In this document: one piece after another, positions 1 to 8,298 of the stretch
How the letters are laid out: each line of letters starts with the position of its first letter
Position numbering within the stretch: the stretch's first letter is position 1
Source of the DNA: JAHELQ01 sp964491915
Lineage (GTDB): Bacteria > Acidobacteriota > Aminicenantia > UBA2199
Reading direction: 5' to 3'
Length of the DNA stretch: 64,000 nucleotides
Assembly (NCBI GenBank): GCA_964491915.1
Contig: CAZBHS010000006.1
Span: 89,800-153,799, forward strand
The notes under the pieces: generated by a model
Databases searched by the model: none
Seen by the model: only the letters and a program-made list of their open reading frames with translations
Told to the model about the DNA's origin: nothing
Made by a program: the position numbers and the translations under genes

Positions 1-1
1 G

Positions 2-271
2 ATCGCCCTCATCTCCGGCTCCCTCAAATACATCAAACAAGAAAAAATGTCGGACAAGGACAAAGCCTACTTTCTACTACCGCCCCCCCCTCTGAAAAAC
101 GAAATGTACAACATCAGCGAAGATCCGTTCGAGCAGACCAACATCCGTTTTAAAAATCCCGGCAAGGAGAGGGAATTCAATAAAATCCTCGACGCCATTC
201 AACTGAAAAGGGGAAAAAAAGGCAATTTCAAGGAACTCAACGAGACACTGCGCTCCCTCGGTTACCTGTAA
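2..271 (+). CDS. Sulfatase-family protein, C-terminal end only
   Basis: The frame is open from the window edge, so the start lies upstream. The visible part contains YNISEDPFEQTNI, the typical C-terminal segment of sulfatase/alkaline-phosphatase-superfamily enzymes (compare YQFEKDPYETNNI in the gene at 6450-7799), and ends in LRSLGYL, much like the LKTLGYL end of that gene. The two are therefore probably paralogues. No catalytic residue is visible in this piece. A run of eight C (82-89) encodes prolines. No assignment to a substrate is possible. Confidence 0.8.
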   Translation: MALISGSLKYIKQEKMSDKDKAYFLLPPPPLKNEMYNISEDPFEQTNIRFKNPGKEREFNKILDAIQLKRGKKGNFKELNETLRSLGYL

Positions 272-284
272 ACGTCGAGACCAG

Positions 285-313
285 TTGACAAACCCCGTAG
301 ATACAGGTATATT
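285..313 (+). promoter_or_regulatory. Sigma70-type promoter, leaderless layout
   Basis: TTGACA (285-290), 17-nt spacer, TATATT (308-313). The ATG of the next gene is at 320, six bases after the -10 box, and no Shine-Dalgarno sequence lies between. Transcription would start at or next to the ATG. Confidence 0.7.
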
Positions 314-319
314 GTGACC

Positions 320-2347
320 ATGAGAACGAGTACATACGCAATAATGTGGGGAGTGTTGCTGTTTTTATCCGTTACGGTTTTTATCCCGGCTTCCAGCGCC
401 GTCAATCTGTCGAATTCACCGTCGCGATTGAGCGAATACGCATTCGTCATGCCCTTCGACAATGACAAAGTGATGGTGGTATGGGATGAGAAAGAGGGAT
501 TTTACAACCTCTACTACCGCGTGTTCGCCAATGGTTATTGGGGACCGAAAACCAGAATTTACAACACCACAATGAACTCCCAATGGCCCCAATTGGCCAA
601 AGATTCCCAGGGACGCATCCACATGACCTGGATGGAGGGCAGCGCCCGTTCCAACCGGGATATTTTCTACGCCTATTACAGCGGGGGCAAATGGTCGGCC
701 ATGCAAAAGATTTACGCCAGCGCCTGGAATTCCACCTGGCCCCGTATCGGAGTGGACGACCGGGATGTGCCGCATATCATCTGGACCCACGACCGCGGCG
801 AAGCGCGGGGCGACAACGAGATCTACCACCGCTGGAAGAACGGCGGTTGGTTGGGACCGCTGGATGTCTCCCGTTCGGTCAAGACCATCTCGATTCATTC
901 CAACCTCTTTGTCCGGGGCTCGAACCAGTACGCCCTGTGGATGGACGGCCACGAATGCGCCTGGAATCTGCATTTTTCCCAGACAACCAACGGCAAGTGG
1001 AACACGCCGATCCATATCAACCCGAAGATCCAGGGTTATTGGCCCGGCATCTGCGCCGACTCCAAAGGCAATGTTCACATTCTATTCTCCAGCCTGCTGA
1101 GGAACGTCTACTACATGAACCGCATCGACGGCGAATGGAGCGATTGGCGGGTGGTGTCCAACGGGCCTCACCCCCGGAACTTCGTGTACATCGATGTGGA
1201 TGATAACGATATTCTGCACGGCGTATGGCGGCAGACGGATGGAGGCAGCGACCAGATTTATTACGGCAGCGCCACCAGCCAGGGAATTTGGGCTGAACCA
1301 TTCAAGATATCCAACGGCCGTTTTTGTAAAACGCCGATCGTCAAACCGGACAACAACGGCTATGTGCACGTTGTCTGGTTTGAATTGAATGACGAGACCG
1401 AAACCGGCGATGTGTATTACATCAAAGGCGTGGCGGGCGAAGGCGGTTCGGCGGACGCGCCGATCGCCATCTTTACCGCCACACCGGAATTCGGCAAACC
1501 ACCCCTGGATGTCGTGTTTAAAGCGGGTGGGAGTTACGACCCCGACGGCACCATCGTCAAGTTCGAATGGAACTTCGGCGACGGAACCACCGCCACCGGC
1601 ATACAGGTCAGTCATCGATACACAAAAAAGGGCGCGTACATCGCCACATTAAAAGTAAAAGACAATGACGGATTGACAGGAGTCGAGCAAATAAACATCC
1701 TGGTATCGGATCCACCGGCCGCGGTCTTTACAATGACCCCGCAGCGGGGAGTGGCGCCGGTCACCGTTCAATTCGACGCCTCCGCCTCCAACGATCCCGA
1801 CGGTTCCATCGTATTGTATTCCTGGGATTTCGGAGACAACACCACCGGCAAAGGCAAAACCACAGCCCACACCTACGATGAGGAGGGCAATTACACCATC
1901 ATGTTGGAAGTGTTCGATAATGTCGGCATCAGCGCCATCGTCACCAGGATTCTCGAGGTGCTTAGAGTCTACGGCCCCAACAATATCGAGTGGAAATTCG
2001 TGGAGAACCGCAATCTCTTTTTCCGCGAGTACATCTACGACATAACCTGGGAAAAAAACCCCCTCAACCAACAATACGGGATCAGCGTCAAGCAATACAA
2101 TGTGTACCGCAAGCATTCGGGATCGACATTTTACGAAAAAATATCGAGCGTACCGCCCGATCAATTCAATCACATGGACAGAGGGTTGAACGAAAACGAC
2201 GGCGGCCGTTATGAATATACTGTCACCGCCGTGGATTCGCAGGGAAACGAAAGCGTTCGCCAGCTCGCCGGAGTAAGCGGCAAACCCGGTGGAGCGAATC
2301 AAAAAGCCAACCAAAACAAAAAAGCGGATCACGCGGAAGGGAAATAA
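320..2347 (+). CDS. Secreted beta-propeller protein with two PKD domains and an FN3-like end
   Basis: 675 residues from ATG 320; an in-frame GTG at 314 overlaps the promoter and is less likely. A signal peptide ends near PASSA. The first 370 or so residues carry repeated WP.I..D..G..H..W units typical of sialidase/BNR-like propellers. Two PKD domains follow (about residues 378-464 and 467-552), each with a YDPDG or NDPDG motif and a W.FGDG/W.FGDN motif. The last 100 residues resemble FN3 (YNVYRK, YTVTAVDSQG). The C-terminus is rich in Lys, Asn and Gln. It is probably an exported glycan- or surface-binding protein. No catalytic Asp boxes are complete enough to claim sialidase activity. It precedes a smaller secreted FN3-like gene on the same strand. 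Confidence 0.82.
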   Translation: MRTSTYAIMWGVLLFLSVTVFIPASSAVNLSNSPSRLSEYAFVMPFDNDKVMVVWDEKEGFYNLYYRVFANGYWGPKTRIYNTTMNSQWPQLAKDSQGRIHMTWMEGSARSNRDIFYAYYSGGKWSAMQKIYASAWNSTWPRIGVDDRDVPHIIWTHDRGEARGDNEIYHRWKNGGWLGPLDVSRSVKTISIHSNLFVRGSNQYALWMDGHECAWNLHFSQTTNGKWNTPIHINPKIQGYWPGICADSKGNVHILFSSLLRNVYYMNRIDGEWSDWRVVSNGPHPRNFVYIDVDDNDILHGVWRQTDGGSDQIYYGSATSQGIWAEPFKISNGRFCKTPIVKPDNNGYVHVVWFELNDETETGDVYYIKGVAGEGGSADAPIAIFTATPEFGKPPLDVVFKAGGSYDPDGTIVKFEWNFGDGTTATGIQVSHRYTKKGAYIATLKVKDNDGLTGVEQINILVSDPPAAVFTMTPQRGVAPVTVQFDASASNDPDGSIVLYSWDFGDNTTGKGKTTAHTYDEEGNYTIMLEVFDNVGISAIVTRILEVLRVYGPNNIEWKFVENRNLFFREYIYDITWEKNPLNQQYGISVKQYNVYRKHSGSTFYEKISSVPPDQFNHMDRGLNENDGGRYEYTVTAVDSQGNESVRQLAGVSGKPGGANQKANQNKKADHAEGK

Positions 2348-2367
2348 AATTTATGGAGGAGATAAAG

Positions 2368-3120
2368 ATGAAAAGAACACTTTTGATTGTTATCATGGTA
2401 ATGGTGTCGCTCACCGTGTTCGGACAAATCAGCAAAAAAGCCTTGACTGTAAATAAGACAACTACAGGAAAGGAAATAAAATTGATCGCGCCAGTGGACA
2501 ACTGGAAATTCGACAAAATTCCGGCGCAGATCAATTTTAAATGGGAACGGCCCGGCACAGTCAAGATCTTCACTTTTTACATGGAATACATGGATAATGG
2601 CAAATGGATACTTGAAACCAAAAAAGAGAACCTCAAGGTTCTATCTATTTTGTATACCTACCGGAAAAATAAGCCTTTCCGTTGGAAAGTCACGACCGAA
2701 TATATGAACCGGGTCATTTACGAATCAAAGTGGCGCCATGGACACTACGCCGCCGGGAATGGTATCCAACAGAACGCCAATAATTCGGCAAGCGTTCACC
2801 CAGTTCCCGTATCCCCCACCAATAACGCCCTGTTGACAAACCACCCCCGGAACATGACCTTCAAATGGCTCCACAGTACAAAACCGCAGTTCCGCAATTA
2901 CGAAATTCAGGTGGATATTCTTCATGCCAGGTCCAGAAAATGGCGCTCCCAGATTCGCGGAGAATCCTATTTACTGGAGGACACCACCAAACTCAACCAT
3001 TACAACTTCGAATTCACCGCCGACCGCAAAGGCCGCTGGAGAGTCCGGGGATTCAACAACGCCGGGCAGTACACGCCATGGTCAGCCTGGCAACATTTTG
3101 AATACAACGCGCGACACTGA
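2368..3120 (+). CDS. Secreted protein with two FN3-like sandwich repeats, function unknown
   Basis: 250 residues. I chose ATG 2368 because GGAGGAG (2356-2362) sits at proper spacing before it; the ATG at 2353 overlaps that site. The signal peptide MKRTLLIVIMVMVSLTVFG is clear. The mature part has two similar halves: in each a Pro-rich start is followed by FKW (INFKWE, MTFKWL), a central Tyr-containing strand (FYMEYM, NYEIQV) and a late RWKV/RWRV strand, as in FN3 or Ig-like sandwiches. The gene starts 20 bp after the PKD protein, so the two are likely co-transcribed. I do not recognise a named family. Confidence 0.7.
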   Translation: MKRTLLIVIMVMVSLTVFGQISKKALTVNKTTTGKEIKLIAPVDNWKFDKIPAQINFKWERPGTVKIFTFYMEYMDNGKWILETKKENLKVLSILYTYRKNKPFRWKVTTEYMNRVIYESKWRHGHYAAGNGIQQNANNSASVHPVPVSPTNNALLTNHPRNMTFKWLHSTKPQFRNYEIQVDILHARSRKWRSQIRGESYLLEDTTKLNHYNFEFTADRKGRWRVRGFNNAGQYTPWSAWQHFEYNARH

Positions 3121-3136
3121 CGTGAAATAGAATCCA

Positions 3137-3157
3137 GGGGCAGGCTCCGACTGCCCC
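3137..3157. terminator. Hairpin after the secreted-protein gene
   Basis: GGGGCAG and CTGCCCC form a perfect 7-bp stem around a 7-nt loop, 16 bp after the stop at 3120. No U-run follows, so it is a weak or RNA-stabilising hairpin. The same GGGGCAG/CTGCCCC stem recurs at 38987-39006. Confidence 0.5.
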
Positions 3158-3199
3158 GGATCAACTTTAGACTCAATAATTTATAGTAAGGAGTGTAAA

Positions 3200-3382
3200 A
3201 TGGGGAAATTTCAGATTTACAAAGACGCCCGCGGCGAGTTCCGCTGGAGATTAAAAGCTGGAAACAATGAAACCGTGGCCACTTCCGGTGAAGGCTATAG
3301 CACAAAGCAGGGCTGCAAAAAGGGAATCGATTCTGTCAAACGGCTGGCTGTCGATGCGGACATCGACGACCAGACCAACTGA
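3200..3382 (+). CDS. DUF1508 (YegP-like) small protein
   Basis: 60 residues with a strong AAGGAG site before ATG 3200. The sequence reads FQIYKD..GEFRWRLKAGN.E..A.SGEGY..K..C..GI.SV, the full DUF1508 repeat. The family is small, cytosolic and of poorly known role. E. coli YegP has two such repeats; this one has a single repeat, as is common. It ends 11 bp before the convergent znuB gene. Confidence 0.9.
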   Translation: MGKFQIYKDARGEFRWRLKAGNNETVATSGEGYSTKQGCKKGIDSVKRLAVDADIDDQTN

Positions 3383-3393
3383 CTAAAATAGAC

Positions 3394-4218
3394 TCACGTC
3401 CGGCTTTTTTTTAGTTTAGTCAGCAAAACCCGGGACATTTTAGACATTGTAAAAACAGTGATGGCCACAAAAATAATCGTGGCGCCGGAGGGGATATTTA
3501 GATAATAGGAGAGCGACAAGCCTGTTAAAGACGCTATCAAGCCGAAACCGGTGGAATAAAACATCATTGTCTTGAAACGCTTTGTAAAAAGGTTTGCCGT
3601 TGCCTGCGGAATGGTCAGCAGGGACAACACCAGAATAATTCCCACCACCCGGATATTGATGACAATGGTGAGGGCCACCAGGGCTGTCAGGATATAGTTG
3701 ATCAAGCTCACGGAAATCCCCTGGGTTCTGGCGAATTCCGAATCGAACGCCACAAACAAGATTTCTTTGAACATCAAGGAAAACAAAACAATGACCACCA
3801 GCCCGAGCCCCGCCATTAACCAGAGGTCGAATTCAGTGACAGTCAGAATATTTCCGAAGAGATAGCTCATTAAATTGGCGGCGTAGCCGGGGGTGAGATA
3901 CACAAAAATGATCCCTAACGCCATTCCGAACGACCAGGTCATTCCGATGAGGGAATCCTCCCTGATATCCGAATGGTGGGATAAGGTTTGCAAGCCGAGG
4001 GCGGACACTACAGCGAACACCGCGGCGCCGATAATGGGATTGATCCCTAAATAATAACCGGCCCCCACGCCGCCGAACGACGCGTGGCTGATACCGCCGC
4101 TGATGAACACAATCCTCCGGCTGACAATATAGGTCCCGACAATGCCGCAGGTCACACTGGTCAAAAAAGCGGCGATCAACGCGTGAATAAAAAATTTATA
4201 AGATAAGAGTTCCAGCAT
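3394..4218 (-). CDS. znuB: Zinc/manganese ABC transporter permease (ABC-3 family)
   Basis: 274 residues from ATG 4218 (MLELLSYKFFIHAL). The protein has about eight hydrophobic segments and the family motif RRIVFISGGISHASFGG near residue 40. It forms the membrane channel of a metal uptake ABC transporter. The start lies 2 bp after the stop of the ATPase gene, so the two are translated together. An upstream extension of this frame exists but overlaps the ATPase gene by about 100 bp and lacks a ribosome site, so I did not use it. Metal specificity is inferred from the His-rich ZnuA encoded in the same operon. Confidence 0.9.
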   Translation of the reverse strand: MLELLSYKFFIHALIAAFLTSVTCGIVGTYIVSRRIVFISGGISHASFGGVGAGYYLGINPIIGAAVFAVVSALGLQTLSHHSDIREDSLIGMTWSFGMALGIIFVYLTPGYAANLMSYLFGNILTVTEFDLWLMAGLGLVVIVLFSLMFKEILFVAFDSEFARTQGISVSLINYILTALVALTIVINIRVVGIILVLSLLTIPQATANLFTKRFKTMMFYSTGFGLIASLTGLSLSYYLNIPSGATIIFVAITVFTMSKMSRVLLTKLKKSRT

Positions 4219-4220
4219 TC

Positions 4221-5015
4221 CTATTTCCCCCCGCCGGGCACATCGATCTCCCGCGAATCGCCATGAGCTTTCAGCACCCGGTGCGGAACCGGTCCATGGG
4301 TAATCAGCTCCAACGGGCAACCGTAGCTATCCAACAACTCCTGGGTGATCTCGTTGGAATCATGGTAATGCAACTTGTTGGTGACGCAAGCGATGGTTTT
4401 GACATACGAGGCGATCATCCCGATATCATGGGACACCAGCAGCAGAGCGATCCGTTCGTTCAACCGCTTGAGAATCTCGTAGAGGCCGGACTCGAATTTC
4501 TTGTCCACAAACGAATCCGGTTCGTCAAGAATCAATAGCTTCGGCGACGACACCAGGGCTCTTGCCAAAAGTACCCTCTGCCGTTGACCGCCGGACAACT
4601 CCCCCACCGGCGCGTATCTGCGCTGCGACACACCCATTTGTTCCAATACCTCGTGAGCCCGCTTATAGTCTTCCCTCGAAAATTTGCGAAAAAGCCCCCG
4701 CTTCCCCAACAAACCGGATAGCACAACCTCCTCCACAGTGATGGGGAATTTCACATCAAAACGGGTCATCTGCGGCAGGTAACCGATTTGCGCCCTGGGA
4801 TTGCCATTGGGTCCCAGAAAGAAATCAATCTCACCCTTCCAGGGCTTTAACAGCCCGAGAATCACCTTCAGCAACGTTGTCTTGCCGCTGCCGTTGGCGC
4901 CGATGATTCCGATGAAATCCCGTTCATGAACCGTGAGATGAATATCCTCCAGAACCGCCTTGTCCCCGTAACCGGTGGTCACCCCAGAGAGCTCCAGGAT
5001 TTTTTTTTGTGCCAT
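4221..5015 (-). CDS. znuC: Zinc ABC transporter ATP-binding protein
   Basis: 264 residues. Walker A is GANGSGKT, the signature is LSGGQRQRV, Walker B is LLILDEP and the switch His is in SHDIG. The D-loop region reads DEPDSFVDKK rather than the usual DEPTTGLDP, a small oddity. It energises uptake by the permease encoded just downstream. It lies between znuA (9-bp gap) and znuB (2-bp gap) in one operon. The C-terminal 60 residues extend beyond the ABC core. Confidence 0.92.
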   Translation of the reverse strand: MAQKKILELSGVTTGYGDKAVLEDIHLTVHERDFIGIIGANGSGKTTLLKVILGLLKPWKGEIDFFLGPNGNPRAQIGYLPQMTRFDVKFPITVEEVVLSGLLGKRGLFRKFSREDYKRAHEVLEQMGVSQRRYAPVGELSGGQRQRVLLARALVSSPKLLILDEPDSFVDKKFESGLYEILKRLNERIALLLVSHDIGMIASYVKTIACVTNKLHYHDSNEITQELLDSYGCPLELITHGPVPHRVLKAHGDSREIDVPGGGK

Positions 5016-5024
5016 AATGCCTCG

Positions 5025-5936
5025 CTACTCGGTCGCCGGTCCCAGATGTTTCTTTAACGTCAACGCGATGTCCCGCATGTTGGCCGGCCAATCTTCAGCC
5101 AGAGGATCCATGGTTAGCACCGCGCCCCCCAACGCCTCGGCAATAGCCAGAGCGCTGTTGGTATCGAATTGCCGCTGGACGAATATCACCCGGATATTTT
5201 CAGATTTCGCCCAACCGACAATCTCTTTGAGCCCGGAGGGATTGGGTTCCTTTCCCTCGAATTCGATGGGGCGTTGCTCCATGCCGAAATCCCGGGCAAA
5301 GTAAGACCAGGCGGGATGAAAAACCAGAAATTTCCGGTTTTCGATACTGCGCAGAATGGTGCGGATATCCACATCCAATTGGTCGATCTCCCGGATGAAC
5401 CGATTGTAGTTCTCCGAAAAAATCTCGCGGGACACCGGGTCCAGATCGGTGAGAGCCGTCAGCATGTTGGCCGCCTGGATTTTCACCGCCGCCGGAGACA
5501 ACCAGATATGCGGATCGACGCCGCCCTCCGGCGCCGCCCGCTCATCCTCCCCATCCTGGTGACGATGGGTATGACCCGCGTGAATCAGAGGTACGCCGGT
5601 CGATGTATCGACCATTTTGAGATTGGGATGCAGTTCCGCGATTTTCCCCATCCAGGAAGTCTCAAAGCCAATGTAGCCAATCCTAAAATAGAGTTTTGCC
5701 CGCCCCAATTCCCGCACTTGCCGCGGAGTCGGAGCAAAGGTCGCCGGACTATAACCCGGGGGGATCATGACATGAATATTATACCTGTCCCCGACAATTT
5801 TTCGCAAAAAGAATTTTTGCGGCAGCACGCTGACAGCCAGCACCTCGTTGGCATTATCTATGGAATCTCCCGCCTGCCGATCTCCGCAACCCGCCAGCAT
5901 GAAACTCAATAATAACAAAATCATGCCTTTCTTCAT
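5025..5936 (-). CDS. znuA: Zinc-binding lipoprotein of the ABC transporter (SBP family A-I)
   Basis: 303 residues from ATG 5936, preceded by GGAGGT at good spacing. The N-terminus is a lipoprotein signal with lipobox LAGC. The sequence then reads VSVLPQKFFLRKI, the start of the ZnuA/TroA fold. A His-rich loop (HAGHTHRHQD, followed by acidic residues) is typical of zinc- rather than manganese-specific members. Metal-ligand regions VDPHIWLSP and FHPAWSYFA are present. Its start overlaps the stop of the Fur-type gene by ATGA (5933-5936), so translation is coupled. Confidence 0.92.
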   Translation of the reverse strand: MKKGMILLLLSFMLAGCGDRQAGDSIDNANEVLAVSVLPQKFFLRKIVGDRYNIHVMIPPGYSPATFAPTPRQVRELGRAKLYFRIGYIGFETSWMGKIAELHPNLKMVDTSTGVPLIHAGHTHRHQDGEDERAAPEGGVDPHIWLSPAAVKIQAANMLTALTDLDPVSREIFSENYNRFIREIDQLDVDIRTILRSIENRKFLVFHPAWSYFARDFGMEQRPIEFEGKEPNPSGLKEIVGWAKSENIRVIFVQRQFDTNSALAIAEALGGAVLTMDPLAEDWPANMRDIALTLKKHLGPATE

Positions 5937-6322
5937 GAAATACCTCCATGGGTACGACAATTCCTGCAAATACCGATAAAGTAGAAAAAGTGGTCGGTAA
6001 TCTCATAATCCATCTGTTGTTCCACTGTATCCTGCAAATGATGAGCCGCGCAACTATCGAACGGATCCATTCGCCGGCACTCGCGACACAACACAAAATG
6101 GTTGTGGGGCCGACCGGTCGAAAAAAAATACTGGACATGATCCGAAAAAGCGAGACTCTTGATGAGATTTTGCTCCTGAAAATAGCGCAGGGCCCGGTAG
6201 ATAGTGGAATTATCCGGCGACACCTTCAACATTTCCCGTATCTTTTTGGCGGTGACAGGCACATCCGATTCTTCAATAATCCGCAAAATATCCTTTCTCA
6301 TTTCAGTAATAGCGGGTCTCAT
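5933..6322 (-). CDS. Fur-family metalloregulator, probably Zur
   Basis: 129 residues, first gene of the zinc operon. The winged helix covers residues 1-75 (VTAKKIREML, STIYRALRYF) and the dimerisation domain has HNHFVLCRECRRMDPFD and a C-terminal C..C pair (GICRNC). Both pairs of cysteines for the structural zinc are present. Its place in front of znuA-znuC-znuB argues for zinc sensing, although Fur, Zur and PerR cannot be told apart from sequence alone. A GAGGAG site precedes the ATG, and a candidate operator lies in its 5' leader (6355-6369). Confidence 0.88.
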   Translation of the reverse strand: MRPAITEMRKDILRIIEESDVPVTAKKIREMLKVSPDNSTIYRALRYFQEQNLIKSLAFSDHVQYFFSTGRPHNHFVLCRECRRMDPFDSCAAHHLQDTVEQQMDYEITDHFFYFIGICRNCRTHGGIS

Positions 6323-6354
6323 TCAATCTCGCTCCTCACACATATTTTTCATTA

Positions 6355-6369
6355 CGCAATTCACTTGCG
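6355..6369. promoter_or_regulatory. Candidate Zur/Fur-type operator
   Basis: CGCAA-TTCAC-TTGCG is a perfect 5-bp inverted repeat with a 5-nt centre, and the flanks (TTA/TAA) are partly symmetric. It lies just downstream of the -10 box of the zinc operon, where a bound repressor would block transcription. The link to the regulator is an inference. Confidence 0.45.
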
Positions 6370-6381
6370 CTAAGTTTTTGT

Positions 6382-6409
6382 ATTGTACCAGAGAACAGAA
6401 GAAAGTCAA
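6382..6409 (-). promoter_or_regulatory. Promoter of the zinc operon
   Basis: On the minus strand: TTGACT (6409-6404), 16-nt spacer, TACAAT (6387-6382). It is divergent from the sulfatase promoter at 6414-6443. Confidence 0.6.
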
Positions 6410-6413
6410 CCAT

Positions 6414-6443
6414 TTGACTGTATCAGTGGAGCGGTGTTATAAT
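6414..6443 (+). promoter_or_regulatory. Promoter of the sulfatase-like gene, leaderless layout
   Basis: TTGACT (6414-6419), 18-nt spacer, TATAAT (6438-6443). The ATG at 6450 is six bases after the -10 box and no ribosome site intervenes. Confidence 0.7.
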
Positions 6444-6449
6444 TTTTCA

Positions 6450-7799
6450 ATGAACAACAAAATTTTAATCATGTCAGCAATCACTGTTCTTATGTTCAGT
6501 CTCGCCGGATGCTCCGGTGAAAAAAAGCAAACAAAAGAAAAATACAATATAATCATCATCGCCGCCGATACATTGCGGGCCGACCACATGCACACCTACG
6601 GCTACCAATACCAAACCTCCCCCAACCTCGACCGCTTCGCCGAAAAGTCATTCTTGTACAAACACGCCTTTTGCCCCATCCCCAAAACCTCCGCATCCTT
6701 CGCCTCCATGATGACCGGCCTCCATCCCTTCATTCACAAGACCAAACCCAACCGCGGCTATCTCAAGGAAAAGTACCTGACTCTGGCGGAAGCCTTGAAG
6801 ATGCAAGGCTACTTCAACTACGCGGTGGTGGACAACGCCAACCTCTCCAAAAAGTTCCTCTTTCACCAGGGATTCGACGAATACATCCAGGTATGGAACG
6901 AAATCGAGGAAAAAGAGCAATCCACCCCCTACATCACCGGCAAGATCCTCTCCTTCCTGGACAAAGAGCATGACGAGCCCTTCTTCTTGTGGGCCAATTA
7001 CATCGAAAGCCACACCCCCTACGTGCCGCCAAAGGAATTCATCGAAGAAAGACCCAAAGGCAGGGATTTCAGCAAAGTGAAGCCCAAGATGATCGCCGCC
7101 ATGCGCCGCATCATCAAGCAGAAAAACATCTATGACGAAGGCCATTACATATCCTTATACGACGGCGCCGTCAAATACATCGACTCCGAGATGGGTAAGA
7201 TCATCGACCGCTTCTTCCAGAAAGGCTACGACAAGAACACCATCCTCATCTTCGTAGGCGACCATGGCGAAGACCTGGGGGAAAAGAACTTCTATTTCAA
7301 CCACGGCCCCCTCACCTTTACCGCGGCCACCCGGATCCCCCTCATCATGTACATGCCCGCCATGAAGCCCCGGAGCATCAAGACTCCGGTCAGCAATATG
7401 GACATCTACCCCACGCTACTCAAGCGGTTGGACCTCAAACCCCCCTACCCCGTCCAGGGAGTGGATCTATTGCAGCCCCGCAAGAGCCGCCCCCTCTATA
7501 TGATCGGCCAGGTAGGCTCATACGCGGTGGTGGAGAACAATCACCACTTCATCAAAGTGCAGCCCCTCATGACCAAAGGACTGGGAATCGAGGCGAACCA
7601 TCTCTATCAATTCGAAAAAGATCCTTACGAAACAAATAACATCTATACCCAGAACACCGGCCTGGCCCTGAAATTGGACAAAAAATACCGGGCCTATTTC
7701 CAACGACACGGATACTTGAAAAAAGCGAAAAAGACTGATAAAGAGGACAAACTCTCCGCCAAAGAGGAGAAAAGCCTCAAAACATTAGGCTATTTATAA
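6450..7799 (+). CDS. Sulfatase-fold lipoprotein lacking the formylglycine motif
   Basis: 449 residues. I chose ATG 6450 because it directly follows a consensus promoter and opens a lipoprotein signal ending FSLAGC. The fold is the sulfatase/alkaline phosphatase superfamily: metal Asp in IIAADTLRADH, NLDRFA near the nucleophile helix, GDHGEDLGE and FNHGP for the second metal half. Where sulfatases have C/S-x-P-x-R before A.LLTG, this protein reads TSASFASMMTG, so the Cys/Ser for formylglycine is Thr and the Pro and Arg are lost. A Thr nucleophile would fit phospho-transferases or phosphodiesterases of the superfamily better than a sulfatase. The C-terminal LYQFEKDPYETNNI and LKTLGYL match the partial gene at the window start. 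Confidence 0.85.
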   Translation: MNNKILIMSAITVLMFSLAGCSGEKKQTKEKYNIIIIAADTLRADHMHTYGYQYQTSPNLDRFAEKSFLYKHAFCPIPKTSASFASMMTGLHPFIHKTKPNRGYLKEKYLTLAEALKMQGYFNYAVVDNANLSKKFLFHQGFDEYIQVWNEIEEKEQSTPYITGKILSFLDKEHDEPFFLWANYIESHTPYVPPKEFIEERPKGRDFSKVKPKMIAAMRRIIKQKNIYDEGHYISLYDGAVKYIDSEMGKIIDRFFQKGYDKNTILIFVGDHGEDLGEKNFYFNHGPLTFTAATRIPLIMYMPAMKPRSIKTPVSNMDIYPTLLKRLDLKPPYPVQGVDLLQPRKSRPLYMIGQVGSYAVVENNHHFIKVQPLMTKGLGIEANHLYQFEKDPYETNNIYTQNTGLALKLDKKYRAYFQRHGYLKKAKKTDKEDKLSAKEEKSLKTLGYL

Positions 7800-7812
7800 A
7801 CAGGAGAGCTCG

Positions 7813-8298
7813 ATGAGCGACCGCATACGTCCGGTGGAAGACCGCGATGCCGAGGCTGTGCTCAAGGTATTCAACCACCATGTGGCACATTCATTCGCCG
7901 CCTATGCCGAACAAGAGTTCGGAAGCGAAGTATTCGAGACCTTTAAAAAAAACGCCAGTGTGTTTTACATCCAGGAAGTGGACGACGAGGTGGCTGGATT
8001 CGGCTTTATCCGGCCCTACAACCTCTTCGAAAACTTCTGCCACACCGGAATGCTCACCTACTTCCTGCTGCCCCAGTACACCGGCCGCGGTTTGGGGACC
8101 AAACTGTTGAACAAACTACTGGACTATGCCCGCGACAACGGCATCTACAACCTGGTGGCCCACATCTCGTCAAAAAATGTCCAGAGCCTGAACTTCCATA
8201 AAAAGCACGGTTTTGAAGAGTGCGGCCGCCTCAAAAAAATGGGCAAAAAATTCGGCGAAGCGTTCGATATCGTCTGGGTTCAAAAATTCTTGAACTAG
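7813..8298 (+). CDS. GNAT-family N-acetyltransferase
   Basis: 161 residues with AGGAGAG before the ATG, 13 bp after the sulfatase-like gene, so it is the second gene of that transcript. The acetyl-CoA site is QYTGRGLGTKLL and the distal motif is N.QSLNFHKKHGFEECG, close to phosphinothricin/aminoacyl acetyltransferase relatives. The substrate is unknown. Its TAG stop lies inside CTAG, whose complement is the stop of the convergent epimerase gene. Confidence 0.88.
   Translation: MSDRIRPVEDRDAEAVLKVFNHHVAHSFAAYAEQEFGSEVFETFKKNASVFYIQEVDDEVAGFGFIRPYNLFENFCHTGMLTYFLLPQYTGRGLGTKLLNKLLDYARDNGIYNLVAHISSKNVQSLNFHKKHGFEECGRLKKMGKKFGEAFDIVWVQKFLN

Noticed and set aside
82..89. C8 tract as a phase-variation site
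   Set aside because: It encodes prolines near the end of a sulfatase-like gene and nothing shows length variation.
314..319. GTG start for the PKD/propeller protein
   Set aside because: It abuts the -10 box; the ATG at 320 fits the promoter geometry and the signal peptide better.
416..1078. 220-codon minus-strand frame inside the PKD/propeller gene
   Set aside because: It is a shadow of a clear coding sequence on the other strand, without motif or ribosome site.
4221..5015. Inactive ABC ATPase because of the DEPDSFVDKK D-loop
   Set aside because: Walker A, signature, Walker B and switch His are all intact, so activity is expected.
5169..5912. 247-codon plus-strand frame over znuA
   Set aside because: znuA has a lipobox, a His-rich loop and operon context; the opposite frame has none.
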